A stretch of 64,000 nt of DNA, from the NCBI GenBank assembly GCA_022414725.1, contig CM039463.1, positions 76,102,930 through 76,166,929 on the forward strand. Reading direction: 5' to 3'. This DNA comes from Microglena sp. YARC. Lineage: Eukaryota > Chlorophyta > Chlorophyceae > Chlamydomonadales > Chlamydomonadaceae. How positions within the stretch are numbered: the first letter of the stretch is position 1; every line of letters starts with the position of its first letter. Of this stretch, positions 10,364-19,689 are shown piece by piece. Both the position numbers and the translations under genes were made by a program. A model generated the notes under the pieces. The model was not told where the DNA came from. It was given only the letters and a program-made list of their open reading frames with translations, and ran no database searches.

Positions 10364-11412
10364 CTCCCGCGAGCTATCCGAATAGGTGGACGGGGGTGGC
10401 GACTAGTGGGCAGTGGACCTGTACTAGGTTCCACTATGACCCGAGGCTGTCCTAATCCTACGACTTCACCGACGAAACGTGGCGCAGAGGAAGGCCCGGC
10501 GACCCCCTGAGATTCGAATAAATTAGAGCTTGAAGGAACATCAGACTCCCCCTGGCCCAATGCCGCCGCACGCGATACAGCACCATCATTACCTGGCCTG
10601 GGACGCATCGTCATCCCATGACCAGTAAAGCGGTCAACAATTGGGGTTGGTAAAGGGCCCAGGACATTGTCAGTAGTATCAAGCCCTTTACCGATGATAG
10701 CGGCAGGGGTGCGAGAAAAATACTGAGATCCATCATAGGGAAAGAGCCCAGGGATACAGTTATAGCTAAACTGTTCAAAGAAGAGCACATCACGACTCTC
10801 TACCACCTGGCGCAACTTCGGAACCCAAACAAAATAACCCTTACTCACCAGAGAATACCCAACCAGTCTACCAGATAACGCCCTTTCGTCAAGCTTATTG
10901 CGCTTCTTCCCATTCACTAAGGTAACATAGCATGGGCACCCGAACACGCGCAATAACGATACATCAGGTAGAACCCCAAAGAACAACTCATAAGGAGTCT
11001 TGTCACCCTGATTAGGCAGCCGGTTGCGTAGGTAACACGCGGCGAGGAAGGCATAGGGCCAGAAGGACTTAGTGAGCTTAGACTCCAAGTGAATGCTCCT
11101 AGCTACGTTCTGAAGGACCCCATTGTACCGTTCCACAGTCGCATTCTGCTGAGCAGTGTAAGCCATGGACAATTCATGCACAGCACCAACCGATTCTAAC
11201 CAATCCTCGAACCACTTCACTATAAATTCCTTAGCCCTGTCAGACCTAAGACACTTGAAAACAAATCCATGCAGCTGAGTCATCCATCTGAGGATGGTAG
11301 TTTGAACTGCTAAGGGAGCTTCATCCCTGGTTCTCAAGCACAAGACCTCAGCATAGCCAGAGTATTGGTCAGTGAGACACAGAACATAAAAATCCCCACG
11401 CAAGCCCCTAAT
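10357..11412 (-). CDS. Copia integrase core and C-terminal region
   Basis: The rve core shows CLRSDRAKEF with the second catalytic aspartate and NATVERYNGVLQ with the catalytic glutamate. The first aspartate (LHLDIKG) lies just upstream in the preceding frame. AFLAACYLRNRLPN, the PYELFFG block, RVFGCPCYV and LSGRLVGYS are the usual copia integrase landmarks. A Pro-rich tail follows. A one-base loss in a GGG run near 11420 separates it from the protease/zinc-binding part. Confidence 0.93.
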   Translation of the reverse strand: MRGLRGDFYVLCLTDQYSGYAEVLCLRTRDEAPLAVQTTILRWMTQLHGFVFKCLRSDRAKEFIVKWFEDWLESVGAVHELSMAYTAQQNATVERYNGVLQNVARSIHLESKLTKSFWPYAFLAACYLRNRLPNQGDKTPYELFFGVLPDVSLLRVFGCPCYVTLVNGKKRNKLDERALSGRLVGYSLVSKGYFVWVPKLRQVVESRDVLFFEQFSYNCIPGLFPYDGSQYFSRTPAAIIGKGLDTTDNVLGPLPTPIVDRFTGHGMTMRPRPGNDGAVSRAAALGQGESDVPSSSNLFESQGVAGPSSAPRFVGEVVGLGQPRVIVEPSTGPLPTSRHPRPPIRIARGSC

Positions 11413-12182
11413 ATTAAATGGCCCTTGATGTCCAAGTGAAGGCGTTGTAATGGGGCACGGATCCTAGTTTTGCTTTCTTTAGGAAAAGGGATACGTTTTC
11501 CCTTTGCCTTCTGACAAGCATCACATGGGATCTTAGACAGTCTTTGCACCTGTTGGAGAGTAAGGGGTAAGTTCTGAACCAAACCCTTCCTTACAAGGTT
11601 GTGCATGGCATCATAGCCAGGGTGACCCAGCCGCCTATGCCACAACCATTCAGGAGTGGTAGGGATCACAACTCCACCATCCTCATCAAAATCAAGAGCA
11701 AAAGCTGGATAATTTTCAGCACCATACAAACGGCCACGAGGGGTGTGACAAGGCCTACATGCAAACTTGTACACACCATCACTGGATTCAGGGAAAGACC
11801 ACAGAACAGAAGAGCCCTGTGTGGCAGTACAACTAAGACTATCAAAAGAAATCTTGCAGTTGTGAGCATGGGCAACAGCATTTACTGACATGAGGTTCAC
11901 CGGACAGTGTGGGATGTAGAGAACATTGGTTAAAGTGATTGGTGTTGGTAACCAATCACTACATAACACAATAGAACCCTGACCCACAGACCGTTGAACC
12001 ACACCATCACCAAATTTAACTGCTGTCCCGGTCTCAGAAGCATGAAACACAGTGAACAAAGACATATCACCTGTGATTGACATCCCAGCTCCAGAATCAA
12101 CATGCCAGACACCCTCAGACAGGCTCGGGCTGCAGACATTTGAAAATTTCGCAGTGCAAGAGAAAAGGACAGAGCGTACCTC
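11334..12182 (-). CDS. Copia protease and integrase N-terminal zinc-binding domain
   Basis: This segment follows the gag TAG in the same frame. WHVDSGAGMSITG carries the aspartic protease D-S-G-A site and NVLYIPHCPVNLMSV is the typical downstream block. WLWHRRLGHPGYDAMHNLV and CDACQKAKG give the H-H-C-C pattern of the GAG-pre-integrase zinc-binding domain. The first integrase aspartate (HLDIKG) lies near its end. The frame is lost after about 11420. Confidence 0.92.
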   Translation of the reverse strand, partial: EVRSVLFSCTAKFSNVCSPSLSEGVWHVDSGAGMSITGDMSLFTVFHASETGTAVKFGDGVVQRSVGQGSIVLCSDWLPTPITLTNVLYIPHCPVNLMSVNAVAHAHNCKISFDSLSCTATQGSSVLWSFPESSDGVYKFACRPCHTPRGRLYGAENYPAFALDFDEDGGVVIPTTPEWLWHRRLGHPGYDAMHNLVRKGLVQNLPLTLQQVQRLSKIPCDACQKAKGKRIPFPKESKTRIRAPLQRLHLDIKGHLILGACVGIFMFCVSLTNTLAMLRSCA

Positions 12183-14327
12183 CTATTTCTTGTCCAAAGC
12201 ATACCCATCAATCTGAGCCTGCAAGGAGGCCAGCTGCCGCGGAGTAAGCACACCTGGAAGGGCCAAGGCCATGGGCACCGGATTGGTAACCGGTGCACCA
12301 GGCTTGGTCTTACGCAGGTGCGGATGCTTCGTGAAACAGCGATCCTCCGAGTGGGTCGTCTTGCTGAGGCATGGGCCCCAAGTGCAATCCAGACGCCGCT
12401 TGTTGGAACCCTGAGAACCAGATCCCTGCCCACGCTGAAACGCAGCATTGGCAGGAACCTGGGGAGCGTCCCGGGACCAACCAGGATGCCTGGAGTCGGA
12501 CCTGGGGAGAGCAATGTTCAAAATGTCGAGAGACCGATATGCCTCCAGACAAGACCAGTAATCTACAGTCTGTCTGTTAGCCAACATCATACCGTACTGG
12601 ATCCGCAGCGATTCAAATCGGATCAAACGGATCCCATTCACAATGGTTTCCATGGCGTGGCGCTGAGTGACAGGATGTCCAGCACTGCGGAGGTCAGTGC
12701 ACAGACTGCGAACCATGCGAAAGAAATCATCGACACGGTCAGAAGGGCCCATGTGCGCATTATGAAGTTCGATACGCATGAGAGGGACTCTAGAGGCAAG
12801 GGCATCAGACTGCGTCTTCCGGATATCCAAAAGGATATCCCGAGGGGTGGCAAAGTCCTGGTATACCTTGACCATATCGTCCTCCATGTTCGCGAGCATC
12901 ATAGTTAAACACATGAACTCCTGACGTTCGAGAGGCAGTGCACTGAACCCCAACAGTGCAGGATCAAACCGAGACTCACCATGAATGAGAGTATTAGACC
13001 CAGCTCCAATCGCAGAAGGGACAGGAGCCAAGGACCTACGAATGTCCATGAAATACTCCGCAGCAAGACCAGCGTCAAGAGCGCGCTGGTCGTCTATGTT
13101 CCTAATCACAGGAATGGACCTCGCAACACTCATAAGCAGCTCGAAATCTGGGCTAACAGGACACAGAGGGACAGGCACTCGCACAAACTGATAACCAAGC
13201 TTCTCGTGATCACTACGCCTCGTACCACCAAAGGAAACACCATGATCTGGGGGATACAGAATCCCAGAAGTGACTGGACCAAGAAAAGAACGACACCTCG
13301 TACCAAGCTCAGAGAAAGCCATCACTCGGCGATGCCTCAGCTTCACACTAACATTTGCCATTGTAGCTTGCATATCCATCCGACCGTACAAAGAGCGGTT
13401 CAAGGACTCACCATCCCGTCGATCCTGGTTGATCAGGCGGTAGTCCCGCAAGTTCAAAGTCGGAGGAGATCCACCAGTGAGCAGATGCTCCCAAGATTCG
13501 CATGACCGCGTATATAGCATAGGAGGAGGGCCAGGGGCAGGAGGCAGCTCCACCGGCGGAGGCGGAGGGGGTTCCAGGGAGGCACCAGCAGCAGAGGTGC
13601 GTGCAGAGGAAACAGCAGCCTCGCGAGAGCGAGTGTGGTAGCCAGGGAGGCCACGCTCCATGGGGGCAGATGCAGAGGAAAAAGAAGCAAAGCCCTTCAA
13701 GAAAGTGGGCTTAGCCACCTCCGGGTAAGCCGGGGGAACAGGCTCAAAGGGAGGCGCCGACGAAGGCTGAGGCTGATACACAGGCGAAAGCTCTCGATTA
13801 GGCATCTGCTGATCAGCAGGCTCATACACCGGCGAAACAGCGGAAGTCTCAAAGACACGAGTGGCAGCAGCAGATGGAGTCACGCCACCGAAGTCAGCAC
13901 TCGTAGCACTCTTCAAGTCCTCCTCATCATCAGTAGTAGTAGAGTAGTCTTCATCATAATTGAAGGGGACGCAATGAGGCTGCGGGTCTGATGCACAACG
14001 GATGATCTGTGTCTGTACACAACACAGCTTCATCAGGACATCCTCAACATCAGAGGACAGGCGTCGAACATTGAGAGAAGGAACCGTAAAGTTGGAGGAT
14101 TGATCGGGGGGGGTTACTTCCTTGATGGCGGAGGGACCCTCCTCTCCGGCAGCAGAGGCCGCTGGCGCGCAGTCGTCTAGCCAATCCAGAGGAACCTTCA
14201 CCCCCGTTGGGAGGATTCGGTCGCATCCATTGCTCACAATGACACTGCGGATCCCACGAGCCCATGAAACACCATTAAGTTTGGTAAGTTTCACAAAGCC
14301 GGCAGGAGGCCCTCGCGGAAGTTGCAT
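12183..14327 (-). CDS. Copia Gag protein (714 residues)
   Basis: It starts at ATG 14327, 38 bases inside the 5' LTR, and ends at TAG 12183. The first half is acidic and Pro-rich, with a PPPPPVELPPAPGPPP stretch in the second quarter. The second half has the helical gag_polypeptide pattern (LPLERQEFMCLTMMLANMED ... DDFFRMVRSL ... ETIVNGI). A Cys/His cluster (CTWGPCLSKTTHSEDRC) near residue 650 replaces a regular CCHC knuckle. The protease frame continues directly after the TAG in the same phase, so stop readthrough could make Gag-Pol. That is an inference. Confidence 0.88.
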   Translation of the reverse strand: MQLPRGPPAGFVKLTKLNGVSWARGIRSVIVSNGCDRILPTGVKVPLDWLDDCAPAASAAGEEGPSAIKEVTPPDQSSNFTVPSLNVRRLSSDVEDVLMKLCCVQTQIIRCASDPQPHCVPFNYDEDYSTTTDDEEDLKSATSADFGGVTPSAAATRVFETSAVSPVYEPADQQMPNRELSPVYQPQPSSAPPFEPVPPAYPEVAKPTFLKGFASFSSASAPMERGLPGYHTRSREAAVSSARTSAAGASLEPPPPPPVELPPAPGPPPMLYTRSCESWEHLLTGGSPPTLNLRDYRLINQDRRDGESLNRSLYGRMDMQATMANVSVKLRHRRVMAFSELGTRCRSFLGPVTSGILYPPDHGVSFGGTRRSDHEKLGYQFVRVPVPLCPVSPDFELLMSVARSIPVIRNIDDQRALDAGLAAEYFMDIRRSLAPVPSAIGAGSNTLIHGESRFDPALLGFSALPLERQEFMCLTMMLANMEDDMVKVYQDFATPRDILLDIRKTQSDALASRVPLMRIELHNAHMGPSDRVDDFFRMVRSLCTDLRSAGHPVTQRHAMETIVNGIRLIRFESLRIQYGMMLANRQTVDYWSCLEAYRSLDILNIALPRSDSRHPGWSRDAPQVPANAAFQRGQGSGSQGSNKRRLDCTWGPCLSKTTHSEDRCFTKHPHLRKTKPGAPVTNPVPMALALPGVLTPRQLASLQAQIDGYALDKK

Positions 14328-14349
14328 TATCAAAGCAGTGGTAGTGATG

Positions 14350-14364
14350 AGGAGCCCAATTACC
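14350..14364 (-). other. Candidate primer-binding site of the copia element
   Basis: In element orientation the bases after the 5' LTR read GGTAATTGGGCTCC. This is reminiscent of an initiator-tRNA-Met internal site but with differences. The tRNA cannot be assigned confidently. Confidence 0.35.
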
Positions 14365-14688
14365 TATCAGCTTGAAATCACTCCGGTAGAGTGGACAGTA
14401 GATTAAAGCAGCGGAACAGACGCACCAATCTATGCACGGAGACAAGGATAACGTTACAGACATAGGAGACCCATAAAGGGGCACCTGTGGTGAAAGGAGG
14501 CGGTAGACAGGAACCTAACAGGGTACAGATCAGACCGGAGACGTAGGTGACAGGAAGCTGCCACTGAGTCATCTCAAGATGACTCAGTCCCACGGGAAGC
14601 TGGCTCAGGAGAGCCGATAGTTCTAAGGGAGTACATAAGTAGTCACCAAGTCATAAAACGCGTGAGAGCACCGCTATACATGCTGATA
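14365..14688 (-). repeat. 5' LTR of the copia element
   Basis: It is the partner of 7761-8084, with the same TATCAGC/GCTGATA ends, and is followed by the CTTCA duplication. Confidence 0.95.
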
Positions 14689-15157
14689 CTTCACCACTCT
14701 GATAGTCGATCCACTCCATTTTCCTAGGTCCATATTTCAGAACATGTAACCGAGCACGTTCTTCTACGTATTTGAGTTCGCACTCGGCAAGTGCAAAGGC
14801 AGTAGAATTGGCAGAATGGAATACAAGGCCCGGTTCAAGGTAGCTAGGAGTTGAATAATTAGGGATCTCATTCATGCAATCCTGAAACCAATGTAGGTGG
14901 CCTGACGGGGTCCCATACACTCTTTCAAGGTATGGAAGGATCAGTTGGGGATGAGAAAATATCATGTGGTCTACTTCGGCTAGGATGTGGGGGGCTAAGT
15001 GTTCAGCAATGATACAAGTTCCCTTAATGAGTTCATTATAGTCACCTAGCCTATCAGTAGCCATGTCCAGCTTGTCGTTGATGTAGTGCTCCCACGTGTC
15101 CCAGTCAGATTCAAGTCCAGTAAATTGCATGAAGCAATCCTTGTCAAGTAGTCCCAT
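14689..15157 (-). CDS. Gag-like protein of the outer element, N-terminal part
   Basis: It starts at ATG 15157 with MGLLDKDCFMQFTG. SDWDTWEHYINDKL follows, fitting the usual Gag N-terminal pattern of FTG and a tryptophan-centred helix. The protein is helical and mixed-charge, without membrane segments. The copia element cuts it at 14689 and the frame resumes at 7760. The same-family element at 1659-6024 carries a different Gag in the same position, so the coding cargo has been exchanged or has diverged beyond recognition. Confidence 0.7.
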
Positions 15158-15213
15158 TGTAGGGATTCTTCACGCAGTCCTTGGAGAAGGCAGGATGAAG
15201 AATGAGGGATAGG

Positions 15214-15578
15214 TGTAGATGTCGGCGTCGGTGGACGAGAATAATACTGAATAACTCCAGTTAGTCCTGGAGGGAGGATGTGATCCTCGTTATACCAAAG
15301 TATACTCAGTGCGCATAGACTGACCTCCAGGAGTTCGGCTTCGGTTTATATACTAATCGGAATCGGAATCGGTAGGTGGTCGGTAGTCGGTATGTGTGAT
15401 GTGTGATGTGTGGTCGGTGCCAGTGGTGTGGTCGGTAGCCAGTATGTGTCAGCTGGTCGGTAGTCGGTGTGTGTGATGTGTAGCAATGTCGGTGCCAGCT
15501 GGTCGGGAGTCGGTGTGTGGTAGCTGGTCGGGAGTCGGTGGTCGGTCGTCTGTGTCGGTGGTCGGCCAGGCTACTACA
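15214..15578 (-). repeat. 3' LTR of the gypsy element
   Basis: TGTAG/CTACA ends define it. In element orientation a GAAAGGGGGAGCA purine tract just upstream (15580-15594) is the expected polypurine primer. Confidence 0.93.
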
Positions 15579-15659
15579 AGTGCTCCCCCTTTCAGACAAC
15601 CACGTCCGCGGGGTTGCTGTCTGCATGAAGCTCTGGTACCTGGAGAACTGGGTGTATTC

Positions 15660-16000
15660 GGTGTGGTCGGTGTATACCCGGTCAAAGTTTGTATATAATC
15701 GGTGTATTGTCGGTACATTCAGTGTATAACTGGTCATTGTCGGTGTATAATCGGTGTATAGTCGATACATTCGGTGTATAACTGCTCATAGTCGGTGTAT
15801 AATCGGTGTATAATCGGTGTATAGTCGGTACATTTGGTGTATAACTGGTGTATAGTCGGTATAGTCGGTGTATAATCGGTGTATAATCTGTGTATAGTCG
15901 GTATAGTCGGTATAGTCGGTATAGTCGGTATAGTCGGCATAGTCGGTATAGTCGACATAGTCGGTATAGTCAGTGTATAATCGGTACATTCGGTGTCAGT
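15660..16000 (-). repeat. TAGTCGGTA / TCGGTGTATAA tandem array
   Basis: Nine-base TAGTCGGTA units at 15893-15970 merge with longer TCGGTGTATAA variants. Because 9 is a multiple of three, the minus strand stays open and reads as IPT and YTD repeats joined to the RNase H remnant. I read this as array-driven coding, not a selected protein. Confidence 0.85.
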
Positions 16001-16159
16001 GGTCGGGGTGTTGAGATGAAGATATTGCCTGCCCAAATACGTCGGTTTTTTCGTAAGCTGATCGGTAAATGATTGTGTAGAAAAATAAGTGCCGCTTGTG
16101 TATCTCAAGAGGATTTGTTGCTCGGCTGACGGTGGGTCGGGCAGTGTCTGACCTTGTGC

Positions 16160-16480
16160 AACAATGGCACTGACAAAGGCCGGGTGTCGGGAAAGGGGGT
16201 CGGCAACATTGGTTTGGCCAGCAATATGTTTCAATGTGTACTCAAATCGGAAGGAAAATGCCATCCATCGAGCCTGTTTGGGGCTGAGCAATTGGTGCAT
16301 TTGCAGGTAAATCAAAGGACAGTGGTCGGGTATAAGGTCAAAAGTGGTACCCTCAAGCTATCACCAGAATTCACTGAGGACTTTGTGGCAAGCAGAAAGA
16401 TCAAGGATTCTTACTGCAGTTGTTTCGGTTGGAGGAATATCAGGTGGTACGGGTAGTATCAGATTCAGATTTAGCATCAG
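16160..16480 (-). pseudogene. RNase H C-terminal remnant of the gypsy element
   Basis: Minus-strand fragments match the gypsy RNase H end: a DH-x-PLIYL-type motif, SPKQARWMAFSF, and the IAGQTNVADPLSRH signature (normally PGKxNVVADALSR). The catalytic N-terminal part is missing here, and stops lie between the matching pieces. Confidence 0.75.
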
Positions 16481-16489
16481 ATTTTCAAA

Positions 16490-16880
16490 TGTGTCAGATA
16501 TTGAGATCTGCAGATATTCAGATATTCAAATGTTCAGATGTTATATGTTCATATGTGTCATATGTTCAGAGGTTCAGAATTGAAAATACCAGATGTTCAG
16601 ATGTTCAGGTCTTCAGGTGTTCTGAAACGGATCAGATGCTCATGTGCTCAGGTGTTCAGGTGTTCAGGTGTTCAGACGTTCAGATGTTCAGATGTTCAGG
16701 TGTTCAGGTGTTCAGGTGTTCAGGTGTTCAGGTGTTCAGGTATGCAGATGTTCGTATACGTACATGTGTCAGTTTGTCAGATATGCAGATGCTCAGATTT
16801 TCATATGTTCAGATGTCCAGATATTCAGATATTCAGATGTTCAGAGGGTCAGGTGTTCAGATGTTCAGATGTCCAGCATA
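16490..16880 (+). repeat. CAGGTGTTC 9-bp tandem array
   Basis: About forty imperfect units of CAGGTGTTC/CAGATGTTC are present, densest at 16640-16740. All forward frames stay open because the unit is three codons long. No protein family is implied. Confidence 0.85.
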
Positions 16881-16939
16881 GAAATTGGCAGGTTTGGTTA
16901 GGGGATCCAAGCATTATGGCTGGATTGAGGAAAAGACAG

Positions 16940-17270
16940 GTCAGAGTGAGCGGAGGCTGAGGTAGGCTGAGGCTGAGGGAAATCTGAGACAGATCTGAGA
17001 TGGATCTGAGGCTAGCTGGGTGATCTATCTGAGACGGATCCCATGGGGATCTGAGAAAGGCTGATCGATTGGAGGCAGATCTCAGGTGGATCTGGGTGAT
17101 GCTGATTGATCTCATACAGATATGAGGCTGATTTGAGGCGGATGTGGGGCTGATCTGAGCTGTTGGGCTGACATTTCATCGGTTTCGGGGTAGTCCGGAA
17201 GGTCAGGGTAGTCCGGAAGGTCGGTGTAGTCCTGAAGGTCGGTGTAGTCCGGAAGGTCGGTGTAGTGCAC
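16940..17270 (-). repeat. GATCTGAGGC-rich and 18-bp GAAGGTCGGTGTAGTCC arrays
   Basis: Irregular GATCTGAG repeats fill 16975-17160. Four 18-bp units follow at about 17197-17268, reading as DLPDYT blocks on the minus strand. This is low-complexity expansion inside the gypsy element. Confidence 0.75.
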
Positions 17271-17409
17271 TATCGGAGAGTTCGGTGAGGTGGTAGGATC
17301 GATAGAGATGGTGGAGAGTAGGGGGGGTTCATGAATCATGACGGGAAGGATTGGTGGTCCATTTCGGTAGATTCGGCGTTTGAAGTGTTAGGTGGCCAAG
17401 TCAGGCTTG

Positions 17410-17660
17410 TCATACGGATAGCTTTTGGTCGCACCATGAGGTGGAAGCATGTTGGTAAGGATGTAATGGACATAGTGGTATGTCGGCATTATCGGTACAT
17501 ATGATATATGTAGGGGTATCAGGCACCAAGTGAAGTAGTATACCATCCATATCGGGACGGAGGAGGTGCTCGGGGATGGTTGTCAATAATCGCTCCTCAT
17601 CCCGGGATATATACATCGGCATTGTATTTATCTGGCGGAGGTGCCTGTCAGTGATCAACC
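17410..17660 (-). pseudogene. Possible integrase N-terminal fragment of the gypsy element
   Basis: The minus strand reads DMDGILLHLV...YIICTDNADIPL...HPYQHAS. This resembles the DGLL...YV-P-NADIR-x-LL-x-H region before the integrase zinc finger of gypsy elements. It lies upstream of the RNase H remnant, which is not the normal order. The assignment or the integrity of the region is therefore doubtful. Confidence 0.35.
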
Positions 17661-17789
17661 CGACAGGACTACGATCGGACTACTACAAGTTCACTTCCGG
17701 TTGTGGCATGGTCGGATGTCACATTCGGTTTCAGGTTCAGTTTCGGGTTCAGAGTGCAGGTTCAGGTGCAGGTTCGGGTGTGGAAGGAC

Positions 17790-18870
17790 GGGGGAGGCCG
17801 TAATCGGTTAGGCAAGGAGTGGTGCATATGTGAGAGCAGTTTTGGTAGCCTCAAAAGTGGCGGTATGGGCATTAGTCCATTAGAATCGGTTGGAGGAGGC
17901 TGTGATGAGAGTTGTCAACGGTGCCACAAGGCTAGAATATCCTTTGATATATGTCCGGAAATAGGTTGAAAGTCCAGGGAAGGATCGGAGGTTGGCAACG
18001 GTTTTCGGTTTTCGGTTTTCGGTGGCCAGGATATTATTGTATCGGTTTGGGAGGGATCCATCTTGAGGTGTCCATTTCCAGCAATATGACCAAGGAATTT
18101 CATTTCGGATGTAAGAAATTCGCATTTGTGGAGTCTGCAATTGAGTTTCTCCTTTCAGAGGCTATCAAACACCAGTCGGAGGTGTTTCAGTGGGTCAGCC
18201 GGGAGTTTTGAAAATATCAGAATATCATCGAGGAATATAACCACGAAGTCATCAAGATGGTCCCTGAAAATTCGGTTCAAAAGGGCTTGAAATTCAGATG
18301 GCCCGTTACAGATGCCCATGGGTAGGACCATATATTCGAAGTGACCTATCGGTGTGTTGAGAGCGGTTGTCGGAAGGTCGGATGGAAGGATTCGCATTAT
18401 GAGGAACCACTTGTAGATCGGCATCGGTATAGGTATCGGCATCGGTATCGGCATCTGCATTGGTATCGGTATCGGCATCGGGATTAGTATCGGCATCGGT
18501 ATCAGTATTGGTTTCGGATTTTGAGTGCATGTACTGGCCGGTAGTTGATGCACAGACGGAGGGAACCATCAGGTTTTGGTATGAACTGCACGGGGGAGCC
18601 AAGTGGAGATAAACTAGGTCAGATCTATCCTTTGGACAGGACATCGGTAACGGTTGTCTTGACTGCAGACATTTCTATTGGACTCATGCGGAAACAGTTT
18701 CGGTACGGTATGTTCGGTATGTTCGGTTGGAGAGGAATGAGTTCATCAATCTGGTCACGAAAAGGGGGTAAAACAGGGACTTCGGTGAAAATGTCAGTGT
18801 AAGAGTCGGTAAGAGTACGGAGAGCTGCAGCTAGGGCATGTTCCGTTGGTTTAGACTCAGCAGTCAAATT
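17790..18870 (-). pseudogene. Gypsy reverse transcriptase, multiply frameshifted
   Basis: Pieces in order on the minus strand are as follows. The DIFTEVPVLPPFRDQIDE...YRNCFRMSPIEM entry lies at 18867-18625. PIGHFEYMVLPMGICNGPSEFQ and the catalytic motif VIFLDDILIFSK (FLDD where Y-x-DD is usual) lie at 18350-18190. FLGHI...LKMDPSQTD...LRSFPGLSTYFRTYI lies at 18100-17890. A TFEATKTALTYAPLLA thumb/connection piece follows near 17850-17800. At least three frames are used. A TCGGTA/TCGGCA array interrupts 18415-18520. Confidence 0.9.
18415..18525 (+). repeat. TCGGCA/TCGGTA hexanucleotide array
   Basis: About 18 units of ATCGGC/ATCGGT are inserted in the reverse-transcriptase coding sequence. They keep the frame because the unit is six bases. 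Confidence 0.85.
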
Positions 18871-19049
18871 GTTGAGTGTTACATGGACAGTCTGAGACGG
18901 TATGTCACATGGGATTGTGCCAGATTGGGGGCGGTGGTCGGATGTGTGGTCAAGTTGTGGTCCTAAACTGATAGGTGGTTGTGATTGTTAAAAAAAAAAA
19001 AAGGAACCGCATCCTTGGCGGATTAGTTTACGGGCGCCCTTGACGGTGA

Positions 19050-19445
19050 TCATTTGCGGTGTGTCGGATGAGGGAAAGGATGCCAAGAAATGGGCAAGTG
19101 CGTGTTGCATGACAGCTGGACCAGAGTCAAATCGGGTTTTTGAAACGGAGGATACTGTGAAGTCGAAGCTAGTTTGGTGACGAAGTGATCATGTCTGTGC
19201 ACTAATGTCAATACGCGTTGGCGAAGGAATTGATTACCTAAGATGGGGTCAAATGTTGTGGACGGTGTGAAATTACCAAGTTGGAGTTTTGCAATGGCAT
19301 GACCAATAATCGGTATGGTCTGTGGACCGCCAGCAAGGGAGACAGAAGGTAGGGGATATATTAATGGTGAGTCCCATCCGCTGGGCCATACGGAGGGTGC
19401 CAAAATTATGGGATGCACCGGTGTTACCTAAAATGGAGACTTAAG
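19050..19445 (-). pseudogene. Retropepsin remnant of the gypsy element
   Basis: Minus-strand pieces NTGASHNFG...RMAQRMGL and SVSLAGGPQTIPIIGHA...LQLGNF...FDPILGNQFL match the gypsy aspartic protease in order, but in two frames. The catalytic D-T-G-A is N-T-G-A here, so this copy could not be active. Confidence 0.75.
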
Positions 19446-19449
19446 CATC

Positions 19450-19657
19450 TGCCATGAGGTCGGAATAAACATTAGCTAGGGGGATTGTAATTGTCCAAGC
19501 ATGGTCTAGCCAGTGTTGGTCGGATGGGTCAGTTTTGGGTCGAATAGGTCGGATGGGTCGGTTTTGGGTCGGTTGGGTCGGATGGGTCGGGTGGCTCGGA
19601 TGGGTCGGTTTGGGGTCGGTTTGGGGACAGTCCCAGGCGTAGGTGGGCCGGTTGCTG

Positions 19658-19689
<32 letters not shown>

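Larger units (their letters stand above)
7761..14688 (-). mobile_element. Ty1/copia LTR retrotransposon with all enzymatic domains
   Basis: The 324-bp LTRs at 7761-8084 and 14365-14688 differ at two positions. The duplication CTTCA flanks the element at 7756-7760 and 14689-14693. On the minus strand the order is Gag, protease, integrase, reverse transcriptase, RNase H, which defines the copia order. The LTR ends are TATCAGC...GCTGATA rather than TG...CA. Despite young LTRs, the coding part has two in-frame TAG codons and three frameshifts. It is inserted in the Gag frame of the outer element. Confidence 0.97.

Noticed and set aside
8475..14327. TAG reassigned to a sense codon in this genome
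   Set aside because: Both host genes end in TGA and I see no in-frame TAG inside their exons. Two TAGs in one transposon do not support a code change.
15734..16000. Tandem IPT/YTD peptide repeat as a novel protein
   Set aside because: It comes from a 9-bp array inside a dead gypsy element and merely extends the RNase H remnant frame.
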